Shown piece by piece: positions 1 to 8,343 of a stretch of 46,351 bases of DNA. This stretch comes from Flavobacterium muglaense. GTDB lineage: Bacteria > Bacteroidota > Bacteroidia > Flavobacteriales > Flavobacteriaceae. The position numbers were made by a program, and so were the translations under genes. Numbering within the stretch: the first letter of the stretch is position 1; each line of letters starts with the position of its first letter. The notes beneath the pieces were generated by a model. The model was not told the DNA's origin. It worked only from the letters and a program-made list of their open reading frames with translations, and did no database searches. The stretch covers positions 1 to 46,351 of the forward strand of contig NZ_JACRUK010000030.1 in the NCBI RefSeq assembly GCF_014305155.1. Direction: 5' to 3'.

Positions 1-119
1 GAAATCCTATTATAAGCGCTTTTTTAATCTCTAGAAAACGACGTTAATCAAAATATGCGTAGTTTTTCAGTGCCCTCACATTCGTTCAGGTTTTTTTTAT
101 AATTATGCAGCAATGCTCT

Positions 120-470
120 TTATTCGTTGTGTAAAAAAGCTTGTCTGTTTAACAACGTTTCTTCCGATTCTACGTGATTGTCATCCGGAATACAACAATC
201 AACTGGACAAACTGCCGCGCACTGTGGCTCGTCATGGAATCCTTTACATTCTGTACATTTTCCCGGTACAATATAATACACCTCATCAGAAACTGGCGTT
301 TGAGCAGCATCCGAATCTACTTCGGTACCATCAGGTAAAATTACTTTTCCTGTTAGTTTTGTACCATCCTTATATCTCCAATCATCTGCACCTTCATAAA
401 TCGCTGTATTAGGACATTCTGGTTCACAAGCACCACAATTGATGCATTCGTCTGTTATTATAATTGCCAT
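120..470 (-). CDS. fdx: 4Fe-4S dicluster ferredoxin
   Basis: A soluble electron carrier of 116 residues. Two cysteine clusters are visible: an N-terminal [12 protein letters not shown] at about residues 10-21, and a second set, CTECKGF followed by [10 protein letters not shown] at about residues 72-93. This is the layout of bacterial-type ferredoxins with two [4Fe-4S] clusters and an insert between them. The gene is read away from the acyl-CoA reductase at 605, and the two share a promoter region. That pairing suggests, but does not prove, that the ferredoxin serves redox steps in lipid or acyl metabolism. The start ATG lies directly before the first cluster, as usual for this family. The family call is very secure; the partner enzyme is inferred. 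Confidence 0.95.
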   Translation of the reverse strand: MAIIITDECINCGACEPECPNTAIYEGADDWRYKDGTKLTGKVILPDGTEVDSDAAQTPVSDEVYYIVPGKCTECKGFHDEPQCAAVCPVDCCIPDDNHVESEETLLNRQAFLHNE

Positions 471-533
471 TTGCTATATTATTTATTATTCACGTCAAAA
501 AAAATCTTAATTAGTAACTTTTGACTTTAAGAC

Positions 534-566
534 TTTTGACTTTCGACTTATTAAAGCTTATTTTTG
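534..566 (+). promoter_or_regulatory. Flavobacterial promoter of the acyl-CoA reductase gene
   Basis: A -33-like TTTTG (534-538) is followed after 20 bases by TATTTTTG (559-566), an exact fit to the Bacteroidetes -7 consensus TAnnTTTG. Transcription would begin about 30 bases before the ATG at 605. Confidence 0.6.
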
Positions 567-568
567 TA

Positions 569-600
569 CAAAATTACAATCAAAACAATTCATAAGCAAA
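569..600 (-). promoter_or_regulatory. Flavobacterial promoter of the ferredoxin gene
   Basis: On the minus strand TAATTTTG (569-576) fits TAnnTTTG, with TTTG (597-600) 20 bases upstream of it. It faces away from, and is interlaced with, the plus-strand promoter at 534-566. The two transcripts would start within about 15 bases of each other. Confidence 0.5.
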
Positions 601-604
601 CATT

Positions 605-1663
605 ATGACATTAGAAACAAAAAAAAGTGTATTTGTTGAATTAGGCCTATTTTTAAGTCAATTTTCTCAAAACAACAATTCAAAAATACCAACTGTCTTA
701 AATAATGATCTCTTTTTTGACGATTTCATAAACCTGATAGCACTTTCTCAATCTCATAATGGATGGTACACCCCCGAACAAGTTTATTTCTCCATACAAT
801 CATGGGCAAAAGCATTGACAAATGAAAACTTAACGCAGTGGACAGCAGCTTATAAAATGGAGCATGTAACACCCAAAAATGTTGCATTAATTTTAGCAGG
901 AAACATTCCGCTTGTTGGGTTTCATGATTTTTTATCGGTATTGATCACAGGTCATAATGTACGGATTAAAACATCATCAAACGACCAACATTTATTGCCT
1001 TTTTTAGCCAAATACATTATAGCTATCGAACCCCTATTTGCTTCAAAAATTACATTTGTAGAAGGAAAACTAGAGAATTTTGATGCTGTAATCGCTACTG
1101 GAAGTAATAATACAGCACGTTATTTTGAATATTACTTTAAAGACAAACCAAGTATCATTAGAAAAAACAGAAACTCAGTTGCTGTATTAGATGGATCAGA
1201 ATCAAAAGAACAACTGACCGCTTTGGGCGAAGATATCTTTAGGTATTTTGGATTAGGATGCCGCAATGTTTCTAAGTTATTTGTTCCTAAAGAGTATGTT
1301 TTCGATCCGTTTTTTGAAGCTATATTTAAATACCAAGACGTGATTCATTATGAAAAATACGCTAATAATTACGACTACAATAAAGCAGTGTTCCTGATGA
1401 GTAATTTTAAGTTATTAGACAATGGTTTTTTGACGTTAAAAGAAGACCCAAGTTACGCCTCTCCTATTTCGAGTGTGTTTTATGAACGTTATGAAAACCA
1501 AGCAGATTTACAAAAAAAATTGGACGATGAGAATGAACAAATACAATGCATTGTGAGTAATAATCTTATTGAAAACAGCATTGAATTTGGAGAAACACAA
1601 AACCCGCATTTATGGAATTATGCAGATAATATCGATACTATATCGTTTTTGTTAACAATATAG
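605..1663 (+). CDS. LuxC-like acyl-CoA reductase
   Basis: A protein of 352 residues resembling the acyl-CoA reductase family (LuxC, aldehyde dehydrogenase superfamily), which reduces acyl-CoA or acyl thioester to the aldehyde with NAD(P)H. A nucleotide-binding stretch with LILAGNIPLVG is near residue 100, an IRKNRNSVAVLDG segment near 195, and the likely catalytic cysteine is C219 in FGLGCRNVSK, the expected thioester-forming position. It is shorter than LuxC of luminous bacteria (about 480), and no LuxD, LuxE or luciferase gene is nearby, so bioluminescence is not implied. Neighbours are ferredoxin (divergent) and serC (downstream, about 90 bases away after a weak hairpin). The family is likely; the physiological substrate is unknown. 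Confidence 0.85.
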   Translation: MTLETKKSVFVELGLFLSQFSQNNNSKIPTVLNNDLFFDDFINLIALSQSHNGWYTPEQVYFSIQSWAKALTNENLTQWTAAYKMEHVTPKNVALILAGNIPLVGFHDFLSVLITGHNVRIKTSSNDQHLLPFLAKYIIAIEPLFASKITFVEGKLENFDAVIATGSNNTARYFEYYFKDKPSIIRKNRNSVAVLDGSESKEQLTALGEDIFRYFGLGCRNVSKLFVPKEYVFDPFFEAIFKYQDVIHYEKYANNYDYNKAVFLMSNFKLLDNGFLTLKEDPSYASPISSVFYERYENQADLQKKLDDENEQIQCIVSNNLIENSIEFGETQNPHLWNYADNIDTISFLLTI

Positions 1664-1697
1664 GTTAAATAAGTTTTATTTTTTCGAATTATTTAAC
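1664..1697 (+). terminator. Weak hairpin after the acyl-CoA reductase gene
   Basis: GTTAAATAA (1664-1672) pairs with TTATTTAAC (1689-1697), followed by AGTTTTTAAAG. The stem is AT-only and the T-run short, so termination would be partial at best. Confidence 0.35.
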
Positions 1698-1756
1698 AGT
1701 TTTTAAAGTCCTATTACCGAAATTTGCACTTTAATTTTTCGGACATAAACTACACC

Positions 1757-2827
1757 ATGAAAAAACACAACTACAGCGCAGGACCTTGTATTTTACCACA
1801 AGAAGTTTTTGACAAATCAGCACAAGCAATTTTAGATTTTAATGAATCTGGATTATCTATTTTAGAAATTTCGCATAGAAGTAAAGATTTCGTTGCGATT
1901 ATGGACGAAGCTAGAGCATTGGCACTAGAATTATTAGGATTAGAAGGTAAAGGATACCAAGCCCTTTTCCTTGCTGGTGGAGCAAGTCTAGAGTTCTTGA
2001 TGGTTCCTTATAACTTAATGAAAGAAGGCGGTAAAGCTGCTTATCTTGATTCCGGTACATGGGCAAGCGGAGCAATAAAAGAAGCTAAATTTTTTGGAGA
2101 AACAGTTGTTGTTGCTTCATCAAAAGATCAAAATTATAACAATATTCCAAAAGGATACACAGTACCTACTGATGCTGATTACTTTCACTGTACAAGTAAC
2201 AACACCATCTTTGGAACACAAATAAAAGATTTCCCATCATTAGACATGCCAGTGGTATGCGATATGAGTTCGGATATATTTTCTAGAGTATTAGACTTTA
2301 CACAGTTTGATATCATCTATGCTGGAGCTCAAAAAAATATGGGACCTGCAGGAACTACTTTAGTGATTGTAAAAGAAGAAATTCTTGGAAAATCAGGTAG
2401 AACGATTCCAAGTATCTTAGATTACGAAAAACACATTAAAGCAGAGAGTATGTATAATACACCACCTGTTTTTCCTGTGTACGCCTCATTACTTACTTTA
2501 CAATGGTTGAAAAACCTAGGTGGTATTGCTGCTGTTGAAAAATTAAACAACGCCAAAGATGCTTTATTGTACGCAGAAATTGACAGAAACCCTTTGTTCA
2601 AAGGGGCTGCTGCAGTGGAAGATCGCTCTAACATGAATGCTACTTTTTTATTGAACAACCCAGAGCATGCTGCTACATTTGATACGATGTGGAAAGCTGC
2701 AGGAATTTCAGGAATTCCAGGACACCGTTCAGTAGGTGGCTACAGAGCCTCTATGTACAACGCAATGCCTATTGAAAGCGTACAAGTTTTAGTAGATGTA
2801 ATGAAAGAATTGGAAAACAAAGTTTAA
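1757..2827 (+). CDS. serC: Phosphoserine aminotransferase
   Basis: Converts 3-phosphohydroxypyruvate to phosphoserine with glutamate as amino donor (PLP enzyme, serine pathway; it can also act in vitamin B6 synthesis). The protein is 356 residues, a normal SerC length. The N-terminus KKHNYSAGPCILP is the family signature, which fixes the start at 1757 rather than an in-frame ATG at 1724 that would add 11 unusual residues. The PLP lysine is in AGAQKNMGPAG near residue 195, and the C-terminal GHRSVGGYRASMYNA segment binds phosphate. serA follows 74 bases downstream, the common Bacteroidetes arrangement. No phosphoserine phosphatase gene is present in the window. Confidence 0.97.
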   Translation: MKKHNYSAGPCILPQEVFDKSAQAILDFNESGLSILEISHRSKDFVAIMDEARALALELLGLEGKGYQALFLAGGASLEFLMVPYNLMKEGGKAAYLDSGTWASGAIKEAKFFGETVVVASSKDQNYNNIPKGYTVPTDADYFHCTSNNTIFGTQIKDFPSLDMPVVCDMSSDIFSRVLDFTQFDIIYAGAQKNMGPAGTTLVIVKEEILGKSGRTIPSILDYEKHIKAESMYNTPPVFPVYASLLTLQWLKNLGGIAAVEKLNNAKDALLYAEIDRNPLFKGAAAVEDRSNMNATFLLNNPEHAATFDTMWKAAGISGIPGHRSVGGYRASMYNAMPIESVQVLVDVMKELENKV

Positions 2828-2901
2828 AGTTTAGAAGTATAAAGTTCAATTAAGCAACTTTAAACAAATTAAACATTAAACTAATTAAACAAAAAAATAT
2901 A

Positions 2902-3852
2902 ATGAAAGTATTAGCAAACGACGGAATTTCTAAAAGTGGAATTTTAGCTTTAGAAAAAGGTGGATTTGAAGTAATTACTACAAAAGTAGCTCAAGAGCAA
3001 GTAGCGAACTATGTAAACGAAAATAACGTAAGTGTTGTTCTTGTACGTAGCGCAACTAAAGTTCGTAAAGATATAATTGACGCTTGCCCAGGGTTAAAAA
3101 TAATTGGTCGTGGTGGTGTAGGTATGGATAATATTGATGTGGACTATGCTAAAAGCAAAGGAATTCACGTAATCAATACACCTGCATCTTCATCTGAATC
3201 TGTGGCTGAATTGGTTTTTGCTCACTTATTTTCAGGAGTACGTTTCTTGCATGATTCTAACAGAAATATGCCTCTTGAAGGAGATTCAAACTTTGATGGT
3301 TTGAAAAAAGCGTATGCTAATGGAGTAGAATTAAGAGGAAAAACACTTGGTATTGTAGGTATTGGTCGTATTGGTCAAGCTACTGCAAAGATGGCTCTTG
3401 GACTAGGTATGAAAGTAATTGCTGCGGATAGCTTTATCCCAAAAGTAGATGTTAAAGTAGAATTCTTTGACGGACAATCGATCACTACTAGTATTACTTC
3501 ACAATCATTAGAGTCTGTTTTTAAAGAAGCCGATTTTATAACGCTACACGTTCCTGCTCAAGATGGCTACATCATTGGAGAGAAAGAATTAGCGATCATG
3601 AAAGATGGTGTAGGGATTGTAAACTGTGCTCGTGGAGGTGTTATTGACGAAGTTGCACTTGTAAAAGCATTAGACAGCGGAAAAGTATTATTTGCTGGAT
3701 TGGATGTTTTTGAAAACGAACCAACTCCAGAAATGACTATTTTAATGAACTCTAAAATCTCTTTGACACCTCATATTGGTGCTGCAACTGGAGAAGCTCA
3801 AGATAGAATTGGAACTGAATTAGCATCTCAGATCATTAGTTTCATTGGATAA
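2902..3852 (+). CDS. serA: D-3-phosphoglycerate dehydrogenase, short form
   Basis: Oxidises 3-phosphoglycerate to 3-phosphohydroxypyruvate with NAD+, the first step of serine synthesis, making the substrate of the serC product next door. The 316 residues contain an N-terminal substrate domain, a Rossmann core with GIVGIGRIGQATAK near residue 150, and the catalytic triad of D-2-hydroxyacid dehydrogenases: Arg in NCARGGVIDE, Glu in DVFENEPTP and His in LTPHIGAATGEA. It ends right after the catalytic domain, so the ACT or ASB domains that give serine feedback control in longer SerA proteins are absent. Control of flux is therefore probably not by direct serine binding to this enzyme. Confidence 0.95.
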   Translation: MKVLANDGISKSGILALEKGGFEVITTKVAQEQVANYVNENNVSVVLVRSATKVRKDIIDACPGLKIIGRGGVGMDNIDVDYAKSKGIHVINTPASSSESVAELVFAHLFSGVRFLHDSNRNMPLEGDSNFDGLKKAYANGVELRGKTLGIVGIGRIGQATAKMALGLGMKVIAADSFIPKVDVKVEFFDGQSITTSITSQSLESVFKEADFITLHVPAQDGYIIGEKELAIMKDGVGIVNCARGGVIDEVALVKALDSGKVLFAGLDVFENEPTPEMTILMNSKISLTPHIGAATGEAQDRIGTELASQIISFIG

Positions 3853-3876
3853 ACAGCCAATTTTAATACCATATAC

Positions 3877-3918
3877 AAGTGGGATTGTTAATTTATTTTA
3901 ACAATCCCACTTTTTTTT
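3877..3918 (+). terminator. Rho-independent terminator after serA
   Basis: A 15-bp perfect stem (3877-3891 with 3898-3912) around GTGGGATTGTTAA, with a six-base loop and a following run of T. Strong. Confidence 0.9.
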
Positions 3919-3948
3919 GTACCTTTAAGGAAACGAAAAAAAATAAAT

Positions 3949-4506
3949 ATGTTCGAACAACTAACACAATTAGCACAACAATTTGGAGTAGATTCAGTAA
4001 TCAACAATCCATCTGTTCCAAATGATAAAAATGAAGCCGTTATAGGCGAAGCCAGTAACTCTGTAATAAGTGGGTTACAAAAAATAGTTTCAGAAGGTGG
4101 TATGGACCAACTGGCTGGACTGTTTCAAGGAAATAATGCTGCAGATAGCTCAAACCCTGTAGTACAAAAATTAACACAAGAATTATCAGGTAACTTAGGT
4201 CAAAAATTTGGAATAAGTGCAAATGATGCTTCTGGTGTAGCTTCAAAATTAATCCCGCAAATACTAGGTTCATTAGTAGGAAAAGCAAAAGACCCTAATG
4301 ACTCTAGTTTTGAAATCTCTGACATCATTGGCGCTATCTCTGGTGGAGGTGACAATGCTGGAATCATGGACGCAATTACAAAATACGGTGGACAATTTGG
4401 TTTAGACCAAAACGGTGACGGAAAAGTAGACATGAGCGATGCAATGGATGCAGTAACTAAAAAAGGTGGACTTGGTGGTATGCTAGGTGGATTATTCGGA
4501 AAATAA
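3949..4506 (+). CDS. DUF937-type protein with a calcium-loop motif
   Basis: A protein of 185 residues resembling the Bacteroidetes branch of DUF937. It is rich in Gly, Gln, Asn and Ser. Amphipathic stretches such as KLTQELSGNLGQKFG and SKLIPQILGSLVGKA match the repeat of that family. The C-terminus carries DQNGDGKVDMSD, a textbook 12-residue EF-hand/dockerin-like calcium loop (D, N, D, K, D, D at positions 1, 3, 5, 7, 9, 12), then a Gly-rich tail GGLGGMLGGLFGK. No signal peptide is visible, so it is probably cytoplasmic. It is isolated between two terminators. Function unknown; calcium binding is inferred from the loop only. Confidence 0.75.
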   Translation: MFEQLTQLAQQFGVDSVINNPSVPNDKNEAVIGEASNSVISGLQKIVSEGGMDQLAGLFQGNNAADSSNPVVQKLTQELSGNLGQKFGISANDASGVASKLIPQILGSLVGKAKDPNDSSFEISDIIGAISGGGDNAGIMDAITKYGGQFGLDQNGDGKVDMSDAMDAVTKKGGLGGMLGGLFGK

Positions 4507-4526
4507 AAACCACATCTTTACGATAT

Positions 4527-4564
4527 AAAAAAAAATCATTTGCTAAGGCAGATGATTTTTTTTG
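4527..4564 (+). terminator. Rho-independent terminator after the DUF937-type gene
   Basis: AAAAATCATTTGC pairs with GCAGATGATTTTT (one G-U pair) around TAAG, with a run of eight T. Confidence 0.85.
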
Positions 4565-4607
4565 GGTTAAATTCTACAAACAATAATTTATTTTGTAAAT
4601 TTATAAG

Positions 4608-5042
4608 ATGAAGAAATGTGTTTACATAGCAGCAATTATTCTAATTTCGATCTATAGTTGTAAAACTTCCCAAACTCCTTATGCTCCAGAACGAAAACCA
4701 GCAGTTTCCCAAAATGACACCCTACGCATTGCTAATGATGAATTAGAATATGAAGTGATCATTATTGAACCTGGCTTCAATACTTGGCTAGCAGCTACAG
4801 CACAGCCACGCAATTATTATTCACAATCCTATTTAGAGACTAAAAACAGGATATGGATTGCAGAATGGAACAACCGCGTTCAACAACCCTTTCGCTACAA
4901 TCCTAACTTATACGAAATGACCATTGCTTATAGCCCAACTATAAACTATGGCTACGAGGTAAATTACTTAATTTATAACTACTTAGTCTTTTTTCAAAAT
5001 ACATTTAAACAAAAACTATTTGGTTACGTTCCCTTAAGATAA
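4608..5042 (+). CDS. DUF6146-like lipoprotein
   Basis: A protein of 144 residues starting with a lipoprotein signal: MKK, a hydrophobic core of about 12 residues, and SIYSCKTS with the lipid-bearing cysteine near residue 18. The mature part resembles the Bacteroidetes family DUF6146. It has a conserved-looking EYEVIIIEPGFNTWL segment, then an aromatic-rich C-terminal half with many Tyr, Asn and Trp. The residues after the cysteine (KTSQTP) lack acidic residues, so there is no surface-export signal and the protein is probably held on the periplasmic side. It precedes the DUF6787-like gene by about 30 bases. Function unknown. Confidence 0.75.
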   Translation: MKKCVYIAAIILISIYSCKTSQTPYAPERKPAVSQNDTLRIANDELEYEVIIIEPGFNTWLAATAQPRNYYSQSYLETKNRIWIAEWNNRVQQPFRYNPNLYEMTIAYSPTINYGYEVNYLIYNYLVFFQNTFKQKLFGYVPLR

Positions 5043-5048
5043 TGGTAG

Positions 5049-5056
5049 TATATTTG
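5049..5056 (+). promoter_or_regulatory. Possible -7 element before the DUF6787-like gene
   Basis: TATATTTG fits TAnnTTTG, but the nearest TTTG (5019-5022) is 26 bases upstream, slightly too far. The gene may instead be co-transcribed with the lipoprotein gene before it. Confidence 0.35.
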
Positions 5057-5074
5057 TAATCATTATAAATAAAA

Positions 5075-5377
5075 ATGAAAGGATTAAAAAAACGTTGGGG
5101 AATAACATCTAATTTTCAACTAACCATCATATTTATCGTCTTTGCCATTACCGGTTCTGCTTCGGCTTGGTTGTCTAAACCCGTTTGTTTCTGGTTAGGA
5201 ATCACCAAAGAAGATTGGGGTTTGTGGTTCACCCCCGTACGTTTAATCATCATATTTCCCCTCTATCAAGTACTACTGGTAGTCAACGGATTCCTTTTTG
5301 GTCAATTCAAATTCTTCTGGGAATTCGAAAAAAAAATGCTCAAACGATTGGGACTAGGGTTTCTTTTTAAGACATAA
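5075..5377 (+). CDS. DUF6787-like small membrane protein
   Basis: A protein of 100 residues with two predicted membrane helices (about 16-38 and 53-75) separated by a short loop with KEDWGLWFTPVR, and a basic C-terminal tail FEKKMLKRLG. It matches my recollection of a small Bacteroidetes-specific family (DUF6787). It follows a DUF6146-like lipoprotein gene closely, and the two may form a small envelope operon. No catalytic motif is visible. The function is unknown, and I would not assign one. Confidence 0.7.
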   Translation: MKGLKKRWGITSNFQLTIIFIVFAITGSASAWLSKPVCFWLGITKEDWGLWFTPVRLIIIFPLYQVLLVVNGFLFGQFKFFWEFEKKMLKRLGLGFLFKT

Positions 5378-5378
5378 A

Positions 5379-5405
5379 AAAAAGGCTCGAAAGCCTCTTC
5401 TTTTA
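5379..5405. terminator. Short hairpin between convergent genes
   Basis: AGGCT (5383-5387) and AGCCT (5392-5396) form a five-pair stem with a CGAA loop, flanked by A-run and T-rich sequence. It can serve both the plus gene ending at 5377 and the minus gene ending at 5412. Confidence 0.7.
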
Positions 5406-5411
5406 GCAATA

Positions 5412-5717
5412 TTATTTTTCCTTTTTAATTATATAGGTATAAATCCAGGTTAAGGTAAAGGTAGGAATCACATCGGTAAACGGGATCAACTCTTCAAAGA
5501 ATGCAATATAACCCGCTACTTTACCCACTTGTCCTTTATACATTTTAGTCATGATCAAACCCGCTATTGGTGCCCAAATCACATCTGAAAATTCTCCAAG
5601 AAAAGGGACCGTATAAGAAACCATTCCCAAACCATCAAAAAGAATCCCTAAGAGTAATTTTTGTGTTTTAGAAGATTGTTCTACAGCAACCGTTTCCATT
5701 TGTATTTCGTTTTTCAT
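5412..5717 (-). CDS. Small conserved membrane protein
   Basis: A protein of 101 residues. A polar N-terminus of about 20 residues is followed by hydrophobic stretches at roughly 21-39, 46-57 and 85-95, and a Lys-rich end IIKKEK. The sequence around DVIWAPIAGLIMTKMYKG and EELIPFTDVIPTFTLTW looks like a compact helical membrane protein. It sits alone between MsrA, transcribed in the same direction, and a terminator. An alternative start at residue 7 (MET) is possible. I do not recognise a named function. Confidence 0.65.
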   Translation of the reverse strand: MKNEIQMETVAVEQSSKTQKLLLGILFDGLGMVSYTVPFLGEFSDVIWAPIAGLIMTKMYKGQVGKVAGYIAFFEELIPFTDVIPTFTLTWIYTYIIKKEK

Positions 5718-5766
5718 CCTATTTGTTTTTCACTATTCAGAACTACAAACACAAATGTGATGCCAA

Positions 5767-6315
5767 TTATTCTTTTAACCTATCTTTGAACACTTTATGC
5801 AACTTATCCATTTTTGGCTTAATGACAAAACTACAATAGGATTGCTCTTTATTCCTGCTGTAATAATCGCTGTGATAATCCTCGGCTGAATAAAAAATGC
5901 TAGCCGCCGAAACTCTTGTCACTACTTCCTTCCCAAAGATGTTTTCCGAATTTAATATCGAAATAAAATCTAATGCTATTTCTTTTTGATCTTCATCATG
6001 ATAAAAAATCTCACTCCTATATTGTGTTCCTACATCATTGCCTTGACGGTTCAAAGTAGTAGGATCATGCGTTGCAAAAAACACCTCTAGTAACTCAGAG
6101 AAAGAAATAACTGTAGGATCAAAACCAATAGCAATCGCCTCAGCATGTCCAGTATTCCCCGTACAAATATCCTTGTAAGTAGGATTAACAGTATCTCCTC
6201 CTATATAACCCGAAACGACACTAACTACCCCTTTTAACTCTAAAAAAACCGCCTCCGTACACCAGAAGCAACCTCCTGCAATTGTCGCTATTTCCAGCTT
6301 ATTACCCTTATCCAT
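5767..6315 (-). CDS. msrA: Peptide-methionine (S)-S-oxide reductase
   Basis: Repairs S-epimers of methionine sulfoxide in oxidised proteins. The catalytic motif GGCFWCTEAVF is at residues 14-24, with the nucleophilic cysteine first. Other family landmarks are SGYIGGDTVNPTYKDICTG, GHAEAIAIGFDP, the FFATHDPTTLNRQGNDVGTQ region and QYRSEIFYH. At 182 residues it is a normal single-domain MsrA with no signal peptide, hence cytoplasmic. A second MsrB domain is not fused. The gene is divergent from the ABC ATPase gene across about 190 bases. Confidence 0.96.
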   Translation of the reverse strand: MDKGNKLEIATIAGGCFWCTEAVFLELKGVVSVVSGYIGGDTVNPTYKDICTGNTGHAEAIAIGFDPTVISFSELLEVFFATHDPTTLNRQGNDVGTQYRSEIFYHDEDQKEIALDFISILNSENIFGKEVVTRVSAASIFYSAEDYHSDYYSRNKEQSYCSFVIKPKMDKLHKVFKDRLKE

Positions 6316-6501
6316 TTTTATAAAATCTTATATTTTAAATTCAATAATACCAACTTAGCATTGACTATTACCACTATCATCCAAATTTAATCAAATTAAT
6401 CCAGGCTCCCTTTTAGTATTAACTAAAATTTATAGATTGATCACCCTAAATTATACTATTATTAGCATAAAACTTTGTTTCTTTGTAGAAATTGGTCCAA
6501 A

Positions 6502-7164
6502 ATGATACAAGCAAAAAACTTACATAAATATTACGACAGTCTTCATGTTTTAAAAGGCGTTGATCTACTCATCAAGCAAGGCGAAATCGTATCTATCGTT
6601 GGCGCTTCAGGAGCTGGTAAAACCACACTATTACAAATACTAGGCACGTTAGACAAACCATCTGCCGAAAACGGTATTGAACTACTCATCAACAATGAGG
6701 ACATTACCACCATGAATGACAAAACACTGTCTAAATTTAGAAATTTAAACCTAGGCTTCATTTTTCAGTTTCACCAATTATTACCTGAATTTACCGCTCT
6801 AGAAAACGTATGTATTCCTGCTTTTATAGCCAATAAACCAAAACATGAAACGGAGGCCGAAGCCAAAAAACTACTAGACTATTTAGGCCTTTCGCACCGC
6901 ATAAACCATAAACCCAACGAACTCTCGGGAGGGGAACAACAGCGCGTAGCGGTAGCAAGAGCCCTTATTAACAAGCCATCGATCATTTTTGCCGATGAAC
7001 CTTCTGGGAATCTAGACACAGCCTCTGCCGAAAACCTTCATCAGTTATTTTTTAAATTACGTGATGAACTTGGTCAAACATTTGTAATTGTTACCCACAA
7101 TGAAGAACTAGCAAATATGGCCGACAGGAAACTAATCATGGTCGATGGCCAAATTAGTAATTAG
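6502..7164 (+). CDS. LolD-type ABC transporter ATP-binding protein
   Basis: An ABC ATPase of 220 residues. Walker A is GASGAGKTT near residue 36, the Q-loop is [18 protein letters not shown], the signature is [15 protein letters not shown], Walker B is [12 protein letters not shown] and the switch histidine is in IVTHNEELA. The FHQLLPEF and EPSGNLD sequences are typical of the LolD/MacB/FtsE subfamily, which drives lipoprotein release or other mechanotransmission across the inner membrane. The start at 6502 ([11 protein letters not shown]) is chosen over 6475 because the family begins at the first beta strand. No permease gene lies next to it, so the partner (a LolC/E-like permease) must be elsewhere. 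Subfamily assignment is good; the exact substrate is unproven. Confidence 0.9.
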   Translation: MIQAKNLHKYYDSLHVLKGVDLLIKQGEIVSIVGASGAGKTTLLQILGTLDKPSAENGIELLINNEDITTMNDKTLSKFRNLNLGFIFQFHQLLPEFTALENVCIPAFIANKPKHETEAEAKKLLDYLGLSHRINHKPNELSGGEQQRVAVARALINKPSIIFADEPSGNLDTASAENLHQLFFKLRDELGQTFVIVTHNEELANMADRKLIMVDGQISN

Positions 7165-7191
7165 GAGCTATTTCCAGCTATTCGTTACAAT

Positions 7192-7223
7192 CTTTGTTGT
7201 CCTTAAAAAACAGGACAACAAAG
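7192..7223 (+). terminator. Hairpin after the ABC ATPase gene
   Basis: A 12-bp perfect stem, CTTTGTTGTCCT with AGGACAACAAAG, loop of eight. Only a weak T tract follows (GATTTTC). Confidence 0.6.
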
Positions 7224-7314
7224 GATTTTCACTGCTATCTGGGCTAAAAAAAAACTACACCTAATAAACCATTCGATCCTAAATAAGTCACAACCATAAA
7301 GCTAGAATAAAACA

Positions 7315-8079
7315 ATGGATGCATCGGAGCTAAAATCCTTTCTTGACCAAAAAGTCATTCAATACAACACACTCGATTTTATAGAAAGTGATCCCGTTCA
7401 AATTCCGCATCTCTTCACTCAAAAAGAAGATGTCGAAATTGCTGGTTTCTTGAGTGCCACCATTGCTTGGGGCAACCGCACTATGATTATTAAAAACAGT
7501 CACCGCATGATGAACCTCATGGGCAATACGCCTTATGACTTTGTGATGTCCCATTCGGAAACCAATTTAGAGCAACTCGATTCCTTTGTACATCGTACCT
7601 TTAATGGTGTCGATTTTACCCACTTTATTACCAGCTTAAAAAACATTTATCAAAACCATGAAGGCTTAGAATCCGTATTTACTAAAAACCAACATTTAGG
7701 AAATATGCAACTGTCAATCTCAGAATTCAAAAAAATATTTTTTGAGATTCCTCATCAATACCGAACGCAAAAACACGTTTCGGATCCCATGAACAACTCG
7801 GCTGCCAAACGCATAAACATGTTTCTAAGATGGATGGTACGGCAAGACAACAAAGGAGTCGACTTAGGAATTTGGAAAAGCATTTCACCAGCAGCACTCT
7901 CCTGTCCCTTAGATGTTCACTCTGGTAACGTGGCACGAAAATTGGATTTATTACAACGAAAACAAAATGATGCAAAGGCCGTTTTGGAGCTAGACAATAA
8001 ACTTCGTGAATTTGATTCTTCTGACCCATCTAAATATGATTTTGCATTATTTGGGTTAGGCGTATTTGAAGGATTTTAA
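7315..8079 (+). CDS. TIGR02757 (DUF2400) family protein
   Basis: A protein of 254 residues matching the Bacteroidetes TIGR02757 family. Characteristic stretches are DPVQIPHLFTQKEDVEIAGFLSATIAWGNR near residue 25, NMFLRWMVRQDNKGVDLGIWK near 165, and PLDVHSGNVARKLDLL near 200. The last of these resembles the helix-hairpin-helix/Nth-like region (LDVHxxxVxRxLxLL) seen in some DNA glycosylase relatives, so a link to DNA metabolism is possible but unproven. No signal peptide or membrane segment. It stands alone, with the exopolysaccharide-like locus starting 265 bases downstream. Confidence 0.85.
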   Translation: MDASELKSFLDQKVIQYNTLDFIESDPVQIPHLFTQKEDVEIAGFLSATIAWGNRTMIIKNSHRMMNLMGNTPYDFVMSHSETNLEQLDSFVHRTFNGVDFTHFITSLKNIYQNHEGLESVFTKNQHLGNMQLSISEFKKIFFEIPHQYRTQKHVSDPMNNSAAKRINMFLRWMVRQDNKGVDLGIWKSISPAALSCPLDVHSGNVARKLDLLQRKQNDAKAVLELDNKLREFDSSDPSKYDFALFGLGVFEGF

Positions 8080-8237
8080 ACTATTGCTTAGAATTGAATA
8101 GTCTCGATTAAAATAAAAAAGTAAAAACTAAAGCTTACTTATTTCTAGCACAATCTCTTATTTACAAAAATGTAGTACTAAGCTTTCAAAATGAATTAAA
8201 AATGCATTTAATCGGTGTTTTTTGTACTTAATCGATA

Positions 8238-8264
8238 TTTGTAATTAAAAATAGATTAAATTTG
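8238..8264 (+). promoter_or_regulatory. Candidate promoter of the response regulator locus
   Basis: TAAATTTG (8257-8264) fits TAnnTTTG. A TTTG lies 15 bases upstream (8238-8241), a little closer than usual. The predicted leader is about 70 bases. The rest of the 264-base spacer is AT-rich without another visible signal. Confidence 0.4.
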
Positions 8265-8343
8265 ATTGATAGTATTACAAATTAGTGATTTGCTTTAAAA
8301 AAGTAATTATCAGCCACAAATAAACAAAATAAAAACATATAAA

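Noticed and set aside
113..412. Plus-strand frame of 99 codons at the left end
   Set aside because: Antisense to the cysteine-cluster ferredoxin, which is unmistakable.
605..1663. Bioluminescence from a LuxC-like protein
   Set aside because: No luciferase or other lux genes, and the protein is much shorter than LuxC of luminous bacteria.
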